Below are positions 17,837-24,686 of a stretch of DNA of 58,330 bases, piece by piece. The DNA is from Agromyces tardus (GTDB lineage Bacteria; Actinomycetota; Actinomycetes; Actinomycetales; Microbacteriaceae), in the NCBI RefSeq assembly GCF_003710805.1, contig NZ_RHHB01000018.1, positions 1 to 58,330 on the forward strand, in the 5' to 3' direction. The position numbers and the translations under genes were made by a program. Below the pieces are notes generated by a model that saw only the letters and a program-made list of their open reading frames with translations, made no database searches and was not told the origin of the DNA. Each line of letters starts with the position of its first letter. The stretch's first letter is position 1.

Positions 17837-20665
17837 TCAGCGCGACAGGCGTCGGCGGCGCCACACGAGTCCCGCGCCGGCCAGCAGGAGCAGCAGGCCC
17901 GCGACGAGCGGGGGCAGCAGGTCGGTGCCGGTCGTCGAGAGCCCGGCGGGTCCGGGTTGCGGCGTCGGCGTCGGCGCTGGTGTCGGCGTGACGTGCACGG
18001 TGAGACTCGTGCTCACGTCGCCGAGCGTCGCGGTGATGACATGCGGGCTCGCGGTGGGGAAGGTGACCGTGAGTCCGTCGACGACGTCGGTCGCGACCGA
18101 ACTGGTGAGCACGACCCCGCTCGTGTCGACCGGGCGCCCGTCGTGCGTCGTGCCGCTCACACGGAAGGTGAGGGAGTCGCCCTGGTTCACGGTGTCGTCA
18201 TCCGCCGTGAGCACGAGCGTTGCGTCGGTGGTCGCGAAGAGGCTGAGGTCGCCGGTGACCGGGGTCGTCGCCTCGAACCAGTCGCCCGACCCGTCGGCCG
18301 CGGTGTTCCAGCCGTCGAGCTCCGGCGGCGCGGGAATCGTGCGGTAGCCGCTTGCGAAGTCCGGTGCGTAGAGGCGAATGGATGTCGCGGGGTCGCCGTC
18401 CTGCGGATCGAAGGTCACGAGGAAGTCGTGGTCGTTCACCTCGACGCCGACGAACGACTCCTGGAGTGCGATGACCCCGTGGTTGTCGATCTGGCCGTCG
18501 CCGCCGATGCTCGCGCCGCTCGTCGGATCGGCCTCGGTGCCGACCAATCGACCACCGGACTCCACCACGACCTCCGCCCCGCCCGCATCGGAGTCGAGGA
18601 TGGTGAGGAGCCCCTCGGGTACCCGCAGGGTCCCGGCGACGCGAAGCGACCCGAACTCCGATGCACCGTTGCCGGCTCCGACCGCCGACGTGGCGGGGAG
18701 GTCGACGCCGACCGCGGTGACCGTTCCACCGATGATGTCGACCGCGGCTCCCGCGCCCCCATTCCCGCCGCCGATGCCGGCGCCGCCGGAGCCCGCCACG
18801 GCGGTGACCGCGCCGCCGAACACCGTCAGCAAGCCGCCGCTGTCGCCGGTCTCGCCGCCGCCGATTCCGGAGGCACCGGTCCCGCCGACGGCCGTGACCG
18901 TGCCTCCCGTGACCCCCACGTCGCCGCCGGCACCACCGTATCCGCCGCCGATCCCGGCACCGTAGAGGCCGCCGGTCGCCGTGACGGTTCCTCCTTCGAT
19001 TCGGATGAAGCCCGCGCGCTGCCCACCGCCACCGCCGATCCCAGCGCCGCCGCGTCCGCCGGCGACCGTCACGGTGCCGCCGCGGATGATGAGTCCGGCG
19101 CCTGTGGTCACTCCGATCCCGGCCGCTCCGCTGTAGTTCTCGGGGTCGAGCGCCGGAGTCGACAACTCGCCGCCGCCGCGGGTGTCTTCGATGATGAGGA
19201 GGCTGTCCACGGCGACCTGCACGTCCGACGCGAAGAGGGCGAACCCGTTCAAGTCGAGCGTGACGTCGCATCCGACGAGGAGGCTCCCGCCGGCGAGGTC
19301 GCTGCCGAGCTCGATCACGTCGCCGTCGGTGCACTCCGCCAGTTTCAGGGCGAACTGCCAGAAGGCGTCGTCGACCGCGTACAGGGTCGTGTCGGCGAAG
19401 ACACGGGTGGTCTCGGTGAACACCTGCCCGAGGCCATCGGCCGACGTGTTCCACACGGTGCCGCCCGGCGACGGTGGGATCTGACGGTACCCGCTCGCGA
19501 AGTCGGGGGCGTAGAGGCGAACGGATGCCGGCGGCCCGCCGGTCTGCGCATCGAAGGACACCAGGTAGTTGTTGCCGGCGACCTCTACAGCGACGCGCGA
19601 CTCGTCGAGCGCGATGACGCCCGAGTTCTGGATCTGGCCCGCGCCGGAGAGGTCGGCGCCGACCGTGGGGTCGGCCTCCGTGCCGAGGAGTTGCCCGCCT
19701 TCCTCGATGAGCACCTCCGGCCCGCCACCGGGATCGGAGTCGGGAATCACGAACGGGCCGGATGGGGCGCGCAGTGCGGCGCCGGCGCCGACGACGAGCG
19801 ATCCGAACTGGCTGCTCCCCGCACCGGCGCCGATGGCGGTGGACCCGCCCGTCGCGGTGACGACGCCACCCGTGATGGAGACCTTCGCGCCCGGCTGCCC
19901 CTGTGCTCCGCCGATTGCGGCGCTGCCGGTGCCGCCGATGGCCGTGACCGTGCCGCCGGTGACCGCCACTTCGAAGTCGGCAGGGCCGCCGATCCCGACG
20001 CCCTCACCGCCGCCGCCGGTCGCCGTGACGGTGCCGCCGTTGACCGTGAGACGCCCGCCTTCGAGCGCCGCAGCGAATGCCGCGCCGATTCCGGCCGCGG
20101 CGCCGCTGTCCAGGACCTGGTCGCCGCCCACTGCGGTGACGTTCCCGCCGTTGATGGTGATGTCCCCGACGCCGGCCTCGGAGCCATCGGGAGCCGTCAA
20201 GCTGCCGCCGATCCCCGCAGCCGCGACGCCGTCGTTGAAGTCCAGTTCGCTGTCACCGGTCGCCACGATGGTGCCGCCGTCGATGACGAGGCCCGACCCG
20301 ATCGGGACCGCGATCCCGGCGAGCGAGGCGCGACCGGAGGACACGAGCGTGCCGCCTCCGGTGGCCGTGATCGTGAGCACGGTGTCGGGCGCGATCACCA
20401 CGCCCTCGGCGGCGAGGCTGCGGCCGTTCAGGTCGAGCGTCACGTCGCAGGCGACCACGAGTTCCCAGTCGGGGGAGAGAGGCGGGACGGTGAGGTCGGC
20501 GCCGAGCCGGATCGTGTCGCCGTCGGCGCACGTCGCAAGTGCCGCCTTGAGGTCGGCGAAGGTGCTCGGCGTCCACTCGGCGGCGAACGCGGGTGCCGCG
20601 CCGAGGCCGGCGAACAGCAGCGCTGCTGCAGCGGTGGACGCGGCGAACGTGGTCGAGCGCATCAT
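17837..20665 (-). CDS. large cell-wall surface protein with duplicated beta-helix modules and sortase-type tail
   Basis: 942 residues. A signal peptide (about 1-29, ending AFAA) is followed by two homologous modules (about 30-440 and 441-808). Each starts with a C-DGD-I-LG-DL...CDVTLDLNG element, continues with glycine-rich rungs of the kind GGTVTATGG...GAGIGGG (beta-helix), then EADPT...G-GQI-N-GVIAL, and ends with an InlB/Listeria-Bacteroides-like repeat (LYAPDFASGYR-IP...WNT-ADG-G). An Ig-like domain (about 810-890), a Thr/Pro linker, LSTTG (909-913), a hydrophobic helix and RRRRLSR complete it. LSTTG is a loose match to LPxTG, so wall anchoring by sortase is likely but unproven. Only one cysteine pair per module. 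Confidence 0.88.
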   Translation of the reverse strand: MMRSTTFAASTAAAALLFAGLGAAPAFAAEWTPSTFADLKAALATCADGDTIRLGADLTVPPLSPDWELVVACDVTLDLNGRSLAAEGVVIAPDTVLTITATGGGTLVSSGRASLAGIAVPIGSGLVIDGGTIVATGDSELDFNDGVAAAGIGGSLTAPDGSEAGVGDITINGGNVTAVGGDQVLDSGAAAGIGAAFAAALEGGRLTVNGGTVTATGGGGEGVGIGGPADFEVAVTGGTVTAIGGTGSAAIGGAQGQPGAKVSITGGVVTATGGSTAIGAGAGSSQFGSLVVGAGAALRAPSGPFVIPDSDPGGGPEVLIEEGGQLLGTEADPTVGADLSGAGQIQNSGVIALDESRVAVEVAGNNYLVSFDAQTGGPPASVRLYAPDFASGYRQIPPSPGGTVWNTSADGLGQVFTETTRVFADTTLYAVDDAFWQFALKLAECTDGDVIELGSDLAGGSLLVGCDVTLDLNGFALFASDVQVAVDSLLIIEDTRGGGELSTPALDPENYSGAAGIGVTTGAGLIIRGGTVTVAGGRGGAGIGGGGGQRAGFIRIEGGTVTATGGLYGAGIGGGYGGAGGDVGVTGGTVTAVGGTGASGIGGGETGDSGGLLTVFGGAVTAVAGSGGAGIGGGNGGAGAAVDIIGGTVTAVGVDLPATSAVGAGNGASEFGSLRVAGTLRVPEGLLTILDSDAGGAEVVVESGGRLVGTEADPTSGASIGGDGQIDNHGVIALQESFVGVEVNDHDFLVTFDPQDGDPATSIRLYAPDFASGYRTIPAPPELDGWNTAADGSGDWFEATTPVTGDLSLFATTDATLVLTADDDTVNQGDSLTFRVSGTTHDGRPVDTSGVVLTSSVATDVVDGLTVTFPTASPHVITATLGDVSTSLTVHVTPTPAPTPTPQPGPAGLSTTGTDLLPPLVAGLLLLLAGAGLVWRRRRLSR

Positions 20666-20981
20666 CGGGCTCCATCCGTCGAGGCGCCGGGGGGACTCCG
20701 AGGCCTTCGACCTCCCACCGTACGGTCGGGATCGACCATACGGTCAGTCCCAGAACGGGTGCCGCGCCCCGCACGGCTGTCGGGCGGCATCCATTCGAGA
20801 GGCCCGTGGGACCTTCGTCCCGGTGCCGGGGTATCGGGCGCGCGGGGCTCGGGCGTAGTGTCGGGCGGGTAACAGGTGGATCCGGTCCGGGGGGCCCGGC
20901 GCCCTCCTCAGGTTCACGGCCTTCCGGTGTGCTCGCGGCGTCGCGAGCGGGGTGCGCCGACCTCGACGGAAGGACCGGAAG
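20666..20981. promoter_or_regulatory. 316-base divergent region between the surface-protein gene and gadB
   Basis: No gene is visible here. For the minus-strand surface gene, a Shine-Dalgarno-like GGATGGAGC precedes the ATG, and two direct copies of a ten-base near-palindrome (ACCGTACGGT at 20717-20726 and ACCATACGGT at 20735-20744, 18 bases apart) contain TACGGT/TATGGT boxes that could serve as -10 or as regulator sites. For gadB, TAGTGT at 20856-20861 is a -10 candidate and would give a leader of over 100 bases. Confidence 0.5.
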
Positions 20982-22352
20982 ATGACCCACGACCCCAGCG
21001 TGCTCGCGCCGACCTACACGAGGGCGGGCGAGCGAGCCGTCGCACCGCGGTACACGATCCCCGACGTGGAGATGGACCCGACCACGGCGTACCAGATCGT
21101 GCACGACGAGACGATGCTCGACGGCAACGCGCGCCTCAACCTCGCGACCTTCGTCGCGACGTGGATGGGCGACGAGGCCGACCGGCTGTTCGCCGAGACG
21201 TACGACAAGAACATGATCGACAAGGACGAGTACCCGCGCACCGCGGCGATCGAGGAGAACTGCTGGCGCATCCTCGCGTCGTTGTGGAACGTGCCCGACG
21301 TGAAGAACTCGATCGGCACGTCGACGATCGGCTCCTCGGAGGCCTGCATGCTCGGCGGCCTCGCGTTCAAGCGCCGGTGGCAGCTCGCCCGACGCGCCGC
21401 GGGCAAGTCGACCGAGAAGCCCAACCTCATCATGAGCTCGGCCGTGCAGGTGTGCTGGGAGAAGTTCTGCAACTACTTCGAGGTGGAGCCCCGTTACGTG
21501 CCGGTGAGCGACGAGCATCCGGCGCTCGACGGCAGCCAGCTCGAGCAGTACGTCGACGAGAACACGATCGGCGTCGTCGCGATCATGGGCGTGACGTACA
21601 CGGGCAAGTACGAGCCCGTGCAGGAGATCGCCGCGGCGCTCGACGCGCTGCAGGAGAAGACCGGCCTCGACATCCCGATCCACGTCGACGGCGCGTCGGG
21701 CGCGATGATCGCGCCGTTCCTGCAGCCCGAGATCGAGTGGGACTTCCGCCTGCCGCGGGTGCACTCCATCAGCACGTCGGGCCACAAGTACGGCCTCGTG
21801 TATCCCGGCGTCGGCTGGGTGGTCTGGCGCACCCTCGATGCGCTGCCCGACGAGCTCATCTTCCGCGTCAGCTACCTGGGCGGCGACATGCCCACGCTCG
21901 CGCTCAACTTCTCCCGCCCCGGCTCGCAGGTGCTGCTGCAGTACTACCAGTTCCTCCGCCTCGGCCGGGAGGGGTACACGGCGATCCAGCAGGAGTGCCA
22001 GGACGTCGCCAAGTACCTCTCGAAGGCGATCTCGGAGATGGGCGCCTTCGACCTCTGGAGCGACGGATCCGACATCCCCGTGTTCGCCTGGCGGCTGAAG
22101 CCCGGCCACACCGAGAACTGGAACCTGTACCACCTCTCCGATCGACTGCGGATGAAGGGCTGGCTCGTGCCGGCCTACCCCATGCCCGACGACATGAGCG
22201 ACCTCACCGTGCAGCGCATCGTGGTGCGCAACGGCTTGAGCCGCGACCTCGCCGACGAGCTGCTCGACGACATCCGCACCGAGACGGCATGGCTCGACGG
22301 GCTCTCATCGCCCATGCCGACCGAGGGGCAGCAGCCCGGGTTCCACCACTGA
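20982..22352 (+). CDS. gadB: glutamate decarboxylase
   Basis: 456 residues against 466 for E. coli GadB. It converts glutamate to GABA and CO2, consuming a proton; this supports acid tolerance or GABA metabolism. The PLP lysine is in SISTSGHKYGLVYPGVGW near residue 268, the PLP-contacting HVDGASGAMIAPF near residue 233, and the N-terminal region carries the GAD-typical LNLATFVATWM. A purine-rich site (GGAAGGACCGG) precedes ATG. No GadC antiporter gene lies beside it; the next gene is a small membrane protein of unknown role that follows after 31 bases. Confidence 0.95.
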   Translation: MTHDPSVLAPTYTRAGERAVAPRYTIPDVEMDPTTAYQIVHDETMLDGNARLNLATFVATWMGDEADRLFAETYDKNMIDKDEYPRTAAIEENCWRILASLWNVPDVKNSIGTSTIGSSEACMLGGLAFKRRWQLARRAAGKSTEKPNLIMSSAVQVCWEKFCNYFEVEPRYVPVSDEHPALDGSQLEQYVDENTIGVVAIMGVTYTGKYEPVQEIAAALDALQEKTGLDIPIHVDGASGAMIAPFLQPEIEWDFRLPRVHSISTSGHKYGLVYPGVGWVVWRTLDALPDELIFRVSYLGGDMPTLALNFSRPGSQVLLQYYQFLRLGREGYTAIQQECQDVAKYLSKAISEMGAFDLWSDGSDIPVFAWRLKPGHTENWNLYHLSDRLRMKGWLVPAYPMPDDMSDLTVQRIVVRNGLSRDLADELLDDIRTETAWLDGLSSPMPTEGQQPGFHH

Positions 22353-22383
22353 CCGGCGAGCGAGGCGAGCGGATGCCGCGGCG

Positions 22384-23070
22384 ATGACCACGACGGCGGG
22401 GCGCACCGGCCGGCGACGGCGCCTGCGCCGCGAGGCGTGGGGTTTCGCGGTCGGATCGGTGCTCTTCGCGCTCGGCGCGATCCCCTTCTACGCGGAGTGG
22501 GCGGGCGCCGTCGGCGTGGGAGTCACCTTCTTCGCCGGCTCCATCTTCTTCACGGCGGCCGGGTTCATCCAGCTGAGCCTGAGCGGCAGGAGGCCGCCGC
22601 GGACGGGGACGAACCCGGCCGACCGTGCCGACTGGTGGGCCGCCGCCATCCAGTTCGCGGGCACCCTGTTCTTCAACGTGAGCACGTTCGTCGCGCTCCT
22701 TGCGGCGATCGCCGACCCGACGAGGCTCGGCGCCGGCTGGCGGCCCGACGCGTGGGGGTCGCTCGCGTTCCTCGTGTCGAGCGCGCTCGCCGTGGTCGCC
22801 ACGAAGGACCGCGGCGAACTGTGGGACACCGACGCGCGCACGTGGCACGGCACGTGGCTCAACCTGCTCGGCTCGATCGCCTTCGGCGTCTCGGCGATCG
22901 GCGCCTACGTCGTGCCCGAGACCGGAACCCTCGTCAGCATGTTCTGGGCGAACCTCGGCACGCTCATCGGCGCCCTGTGCTTCCTCGTGGCGGCACTGCT
23001 CTCACGCCGGGCGATCGACGCGGATCCGGATGCCGCCGCGGGCCCGGCCTCGGCGCCGACGGCGGGGTGA
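22384..23070 (+). CDS. six-helix membrane protein, unknown function
   Basis: 228 residues with an Arg-rich N-terminus (about residues 1-18) and six hydrophobic helices arranged in pairs. The repeated pattern FF-A-G-IQL / IQFAGTLFFNVSTF resembles the YrhK-type membrane domain, but I would not name it on that basis. It starts 31 bases after gadB and may be co-transcribed, which raises the possibility of a transport or sensing role in the same stress response. No ribosome binding site stands out. Confidence 0.75.
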   Translation: MTTTAGRTGRRRRLRREAWGFAVGSVLFALGAIPFYAEWAGAVGVGVTFFAGSIFFTAAGFIQLSLSGRRPPRTGTNPADRADWWAAAIQFAGTLFFNVSTFVALLAAIADPTRLGAGWRPDAWGSLAFLVSSALAVVATKDRGELWDTDARTWHGTWLNLLGSIAFGVSAIGAYVVPETGTLVSMFWANLGTLIGALCFLVAALLSRRAIDADPDAAAGPASAPTAG

Positions 23071-23140
23071 CGCGGCGGCCGGATGCCACGGGGCCGACCA
23101 CGCGGCATCCGCTCGTTTCGGCTGATCAGGGCGGATCTGG

Positions 23141-23293
23141 TAATCTAGTCCTTTGGCTGGGCACTTCCACTGCCCAGACCGCGACACTCCCACCTCGAGA
23201 TCCGCGAGAAATCGCGGGCTTCGGGGTGGGCAGCGTCAGCAGACAAGAGACCTTGGGAGGGGCATCCGCCCCTCGGTATTGGAGGAAAGACCA
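23141..23293 (+). promoter_or_regulatory. structured 5' leader of the rpmB-rpmG-rpsN operon
   Basis: TAATCT (23141-23146) is a good -10, giving a leader of about 140 bases. It can fold into three hairpins: CTGGGCA/TGCCCAG (23157-23177); a long stem with outer pair CCCACC/GGTGGG (23189-23194 with 23225-23230) and inner CCGCGA-GAAA-TCGCGG capped by a GNRA tetraloop (23202-23217); and GAGGGGC/GCCCCTC (23257-23274). TGCCCA at 23171 could alternatively pair with TGGGCA at 23227, so two exclusive folds exist. GGAGGAAAG just before ATG is the ribosome binding site. Autogenous control by a ribosomal protein is the likely role. Confidence 0.55.
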
Positions 23294-23530
23294 ATGGCAG
23301 CAGTGTGCCAGGTGACCGGAGCCGTTCCCGGCTTCGGACACAACATCTCGCACTCGCACCGCCGGACGAAGCGCCGCTTCGACCCGAACGTGCAGAAGAA
23401 GACGTACTACGTGCCCTCGCTTCGTCGTAGCGTCACCCTGAACGTGTCCGCCAAGGGCATCAAGGTGATCGACGCCCGTGGCATCGAGGCCGTCGTCAAG
23501 GACATCCAGGCTCGTGGGGTGAAGCTCTAA
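23294..23530 (+). CDS. rpmB: 50S ribosomal protein L28
   Basis: 78 residues, the usual length. [28 protein letters not shown] is the L28 core (given here as family identification; the key part is VTG...GHNISHSH). Only the single Cys near the start is present and the CxxC pairs of the zinc-binding form are absent, so this is the zinc-free (C-minus) type. A strong ribosome binding site precedes it. Its TAA overlaps the rpmG start (TAATG), coupling translation of the two large-subunit proteins. Confidence 0.97.
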   Translation: MAAVCQVTGAVPGFGHNISHSHRRTKRRFDPNVQKKTYYVPSLRRSVTLNVSAKGIKVIDARGIEAVVKDIQARGVKL

Positions 23531-23697
23531 TGGCGAAGCAGCAGGACATCCGTCCGATCATCAAGCTCCGTTCGACGGCCGGCACCGGGTACACCTACGT
23601 GACCCGCAAGAACCGTCGCAACAACCCCGACCGTCTCGTGCTCAAGAAGTACGACCCCGTGGTGCGCAAGCACGTCGACTTCCGAGAGGAGCGCTAA
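23530..23697 (+). CDS. rpmG: 50S ribosomal protein L33
   Basis: 55 residues. [24 protein letters not shown] is the L33 signature in abbreviated form ([10 protein letters not shown]...TRKNRRN). There are no cysteines at all, so it lacks the two CxxC zinc knuckles of the C-plus form. It begins on the last base of the rpmB stop and ends three bases before rpsN. Assignment is secure despite the small size because of sequence and operon position. Confidence 0.97.
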   Translation: MAKQQDIRPIIKLRSTAGTGYTYVTRKNRRNNPDRLVLKKYDPVVRKHVDFREER

Positions 23698-23700
23698 GAC

Positions 23701-24006
23701 ATGGCGAAGAAGAGCAAGATCGCGCGCAACGAGCAGCGCAAGGTGGTCGTCGACCGCTGGGCCGCGAAGCGCCTCGAACTGAAGAAGGCCCTCGTCGACC
23801 CGAACGGCACCGACGAGTCCCGCGAGGCCGCACGCGTCGGCCTGCAGAAGCTCCCGCGCAACGCCTCGCCGGTGCGCGTGCGCTCGCGTGACGCCATCGA
23901 CGGCCGCCCCCGTGGCGTGCTCACGAAGTTCGGCGTCTCGCGCGTCCGCTTCCGTGACATGGCCCACCGTGGCGAGCTGCCCGGCATCACCAAGTCGAGC
24001 TGGTAG
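23701..24006 (+). CDS. rpsN: 30S ribosomal protein S14, long zinc-free form
   Basis: 101 residues, as in E. coli S14; the zinc-binding type is about 61 residues. The C-terminal [19 protein letters not shown]...[19 protein letters not shown] is diagnostic, and the CxxC...CxxC zinc site is missing. It follows rpmG by three bases (GAGGAGCGC just upstream acts as ribosome binding site). The trio L28-L33-S14 without rpsR is the zinc-independent set that in Streptomyces and Mycobacterium is a Zur-controlled alternative; here no Zur box is visible upstream, which suggests constitutive use. Confidence 0.97.
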   Translation: MAKKSKIARNEQRKVVVDRWAAKRLELKKALVDPNGTDESREAARVGLQKLPRNASPVRVRSRDAIDGRPRGVLTKFGVSRVRFRDMAHRGELPGITKSSW

Positions 24007-24020
24007 CACTCCCGCTTCAC

Positions 24021-24054
24021 CGAGAGGGGCGTCCCGAAAGGGGCGCCCCTCTCG
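24021..24054 (+). terminator. terminator of the rpmB operon
   Basis: An 11-base perfect stem, CGAGAGGGGCG (24021-24031) with CGCCCCTCTCG (24044-24054), whose loop contains a smaller CCC/GGG stem, followed by TCGTCT. It starts 14 bases after the rpsN stop. Confidence 0.8.
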
Positions 24055-24078
24055 TCGTCTGCGGGTTCCGATCCGGGC

Positions 24079-24094
24079 GGATGCCGCGGCATCC
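24079..24094. repeat. 16-base palindrome made of two GGATGCC words
   Basis: GGATGCCG followed by CGGCATCC is a perfect palindrome in the rpsN-hup intergenic region. It is the fused form of the word GGATGCC and its complement GGCATCC, which recur throughout the window; a looser pairing of the same two words is seen at 40489-40507. Confidence 0.6.
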
Positions 24095-24162
24095 GACCGC
24101 CGACACGCCCGGGCGGATCGCCCGAACCCCCTCGAAATCCGCGTGATTCCGGGGAACTCTGC

Positions 24163-24168
24163 TACATT
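24163..24168 (+). promoter_or_regulatory. -10 element of the HU gene promoter
   Basis: TACATT preceded by a T-rich -35-like region around 24142-24147 gives a leader of roughly 95 bases to the HU start. The leader has no obvious strong hairpin. Confidence 0.5.
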
Positions 24169-24267
24169 CGAGGCGGCCCGAACGGCCACGGGGGAGATCG
24201 AAGGGTCGAGCCCGCATTTCCACACGACAGCTGTTCACACACAGCGAAGGTCCGAGGAGGACATTCA

Positions 24268-24555
24268 ATGGCTGACAAGTCGCTCAACAAGTCCGAGCTC
24301 GTTGCCAAGATCGCTGCGGCGACGAACCAGAGCCAGACCACCGTCGACGCCGTGCTCGGCGGGTTCTTCGACGCGCTCGCCGACTCGGTCAACTCGGGCA
24401 CGAAGGTCTCGATCCCGGGCTGGCTCGCCGTCGAGCGCTCGCACCGTGCCGCGCGCACGGGCCGCAACCCGCAGACGGGTGCGACCATCGAGATCCCGGC
24501 CGGCTACTCGGTCAAGGTCACGGCGGGCTCGAAGCTCAAGGCTGCTGCGAAGTAG
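24268..24555 (+). CDS. hup: HU-family DNA-binding protein
   Basis: 95 residues, a standard-length HU without the long Lys/Ala-rich tail that many actinobacterial HupB proteins carry. LNKSELVAKIAAATNQSQ opens the helical dimer region and RTGRNPQTGATIEIPA is the DNA-binding arm (family signature GRNPxTG). It bends and compacts DNA as a dimer. A textbook ribosome binding site (GAGGAGG at 24254-24260) lies 7 bases before ATG. Single-gene unit between two terminators. Functionally HupB-type tail interactions (lysine acetylation, iron storage) are not expected from this short form. Confidence 0.97.
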   Translation: MADKSLNKSELVAKIAAATNQSQTTVDAVLGGFFDALADSVNSGTKVSIPGWLAVERSHRAARTGRNPQTGATIEIPAGYSVKVTAGSKLKAAAK

Positions 24556-24572
24556 TCTTCCGCGACTTGCGT

Positions 24573-24601
24573 AGGGGCGCCGGCATCCGCCGGGCGCCCC
24601 T
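24573..24601 (+). terminator. terminator of the HU gene
   Basis: Perfect 9-base stem AGGGGCGCC (24573-24581) with GGCGCCCCT (24593-24601), followed by TCGTCGTCT. The same tail follows the rpsN terminator. Confidence 0.8.
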
Positions 24602-24674
24602 TCGTCGTCTCCGGGGCACGGATGCCGCGTGCCGCGGCGCCCGCGGCCGATGCGCCGTTCTCAGGCGGCTCACC

Positions 24675-24680
24675 TAGGCT
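24675..24680 (+). promoter_or_regulatory. -10 element of a leaderless promoter for the CopD-CtaG gene
   Basis: TAGGCT ends 6 bases before the GTG at 24687, with no ribosome binding site in between; it defines the start codon. Confidence 0.6.
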
Positions 24681-24686
24681 TGTCCG

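Noticed and set aside
17813..20872. 1019-codon frame on the plus strand opposite the surface-protein gene
   Set aside because: The protein is Arg/Asp/Gly-rich with no signal peptide or domain; the minus-strand frame has a signal peptide, repeats and sortase-like tail.
23071..23293. Zur box upstream of rpmB
   Set aside because: I searched for a TGANAAT-N-ATTNTCA-like site and found none; only the promoter and leader hairpins are visible.
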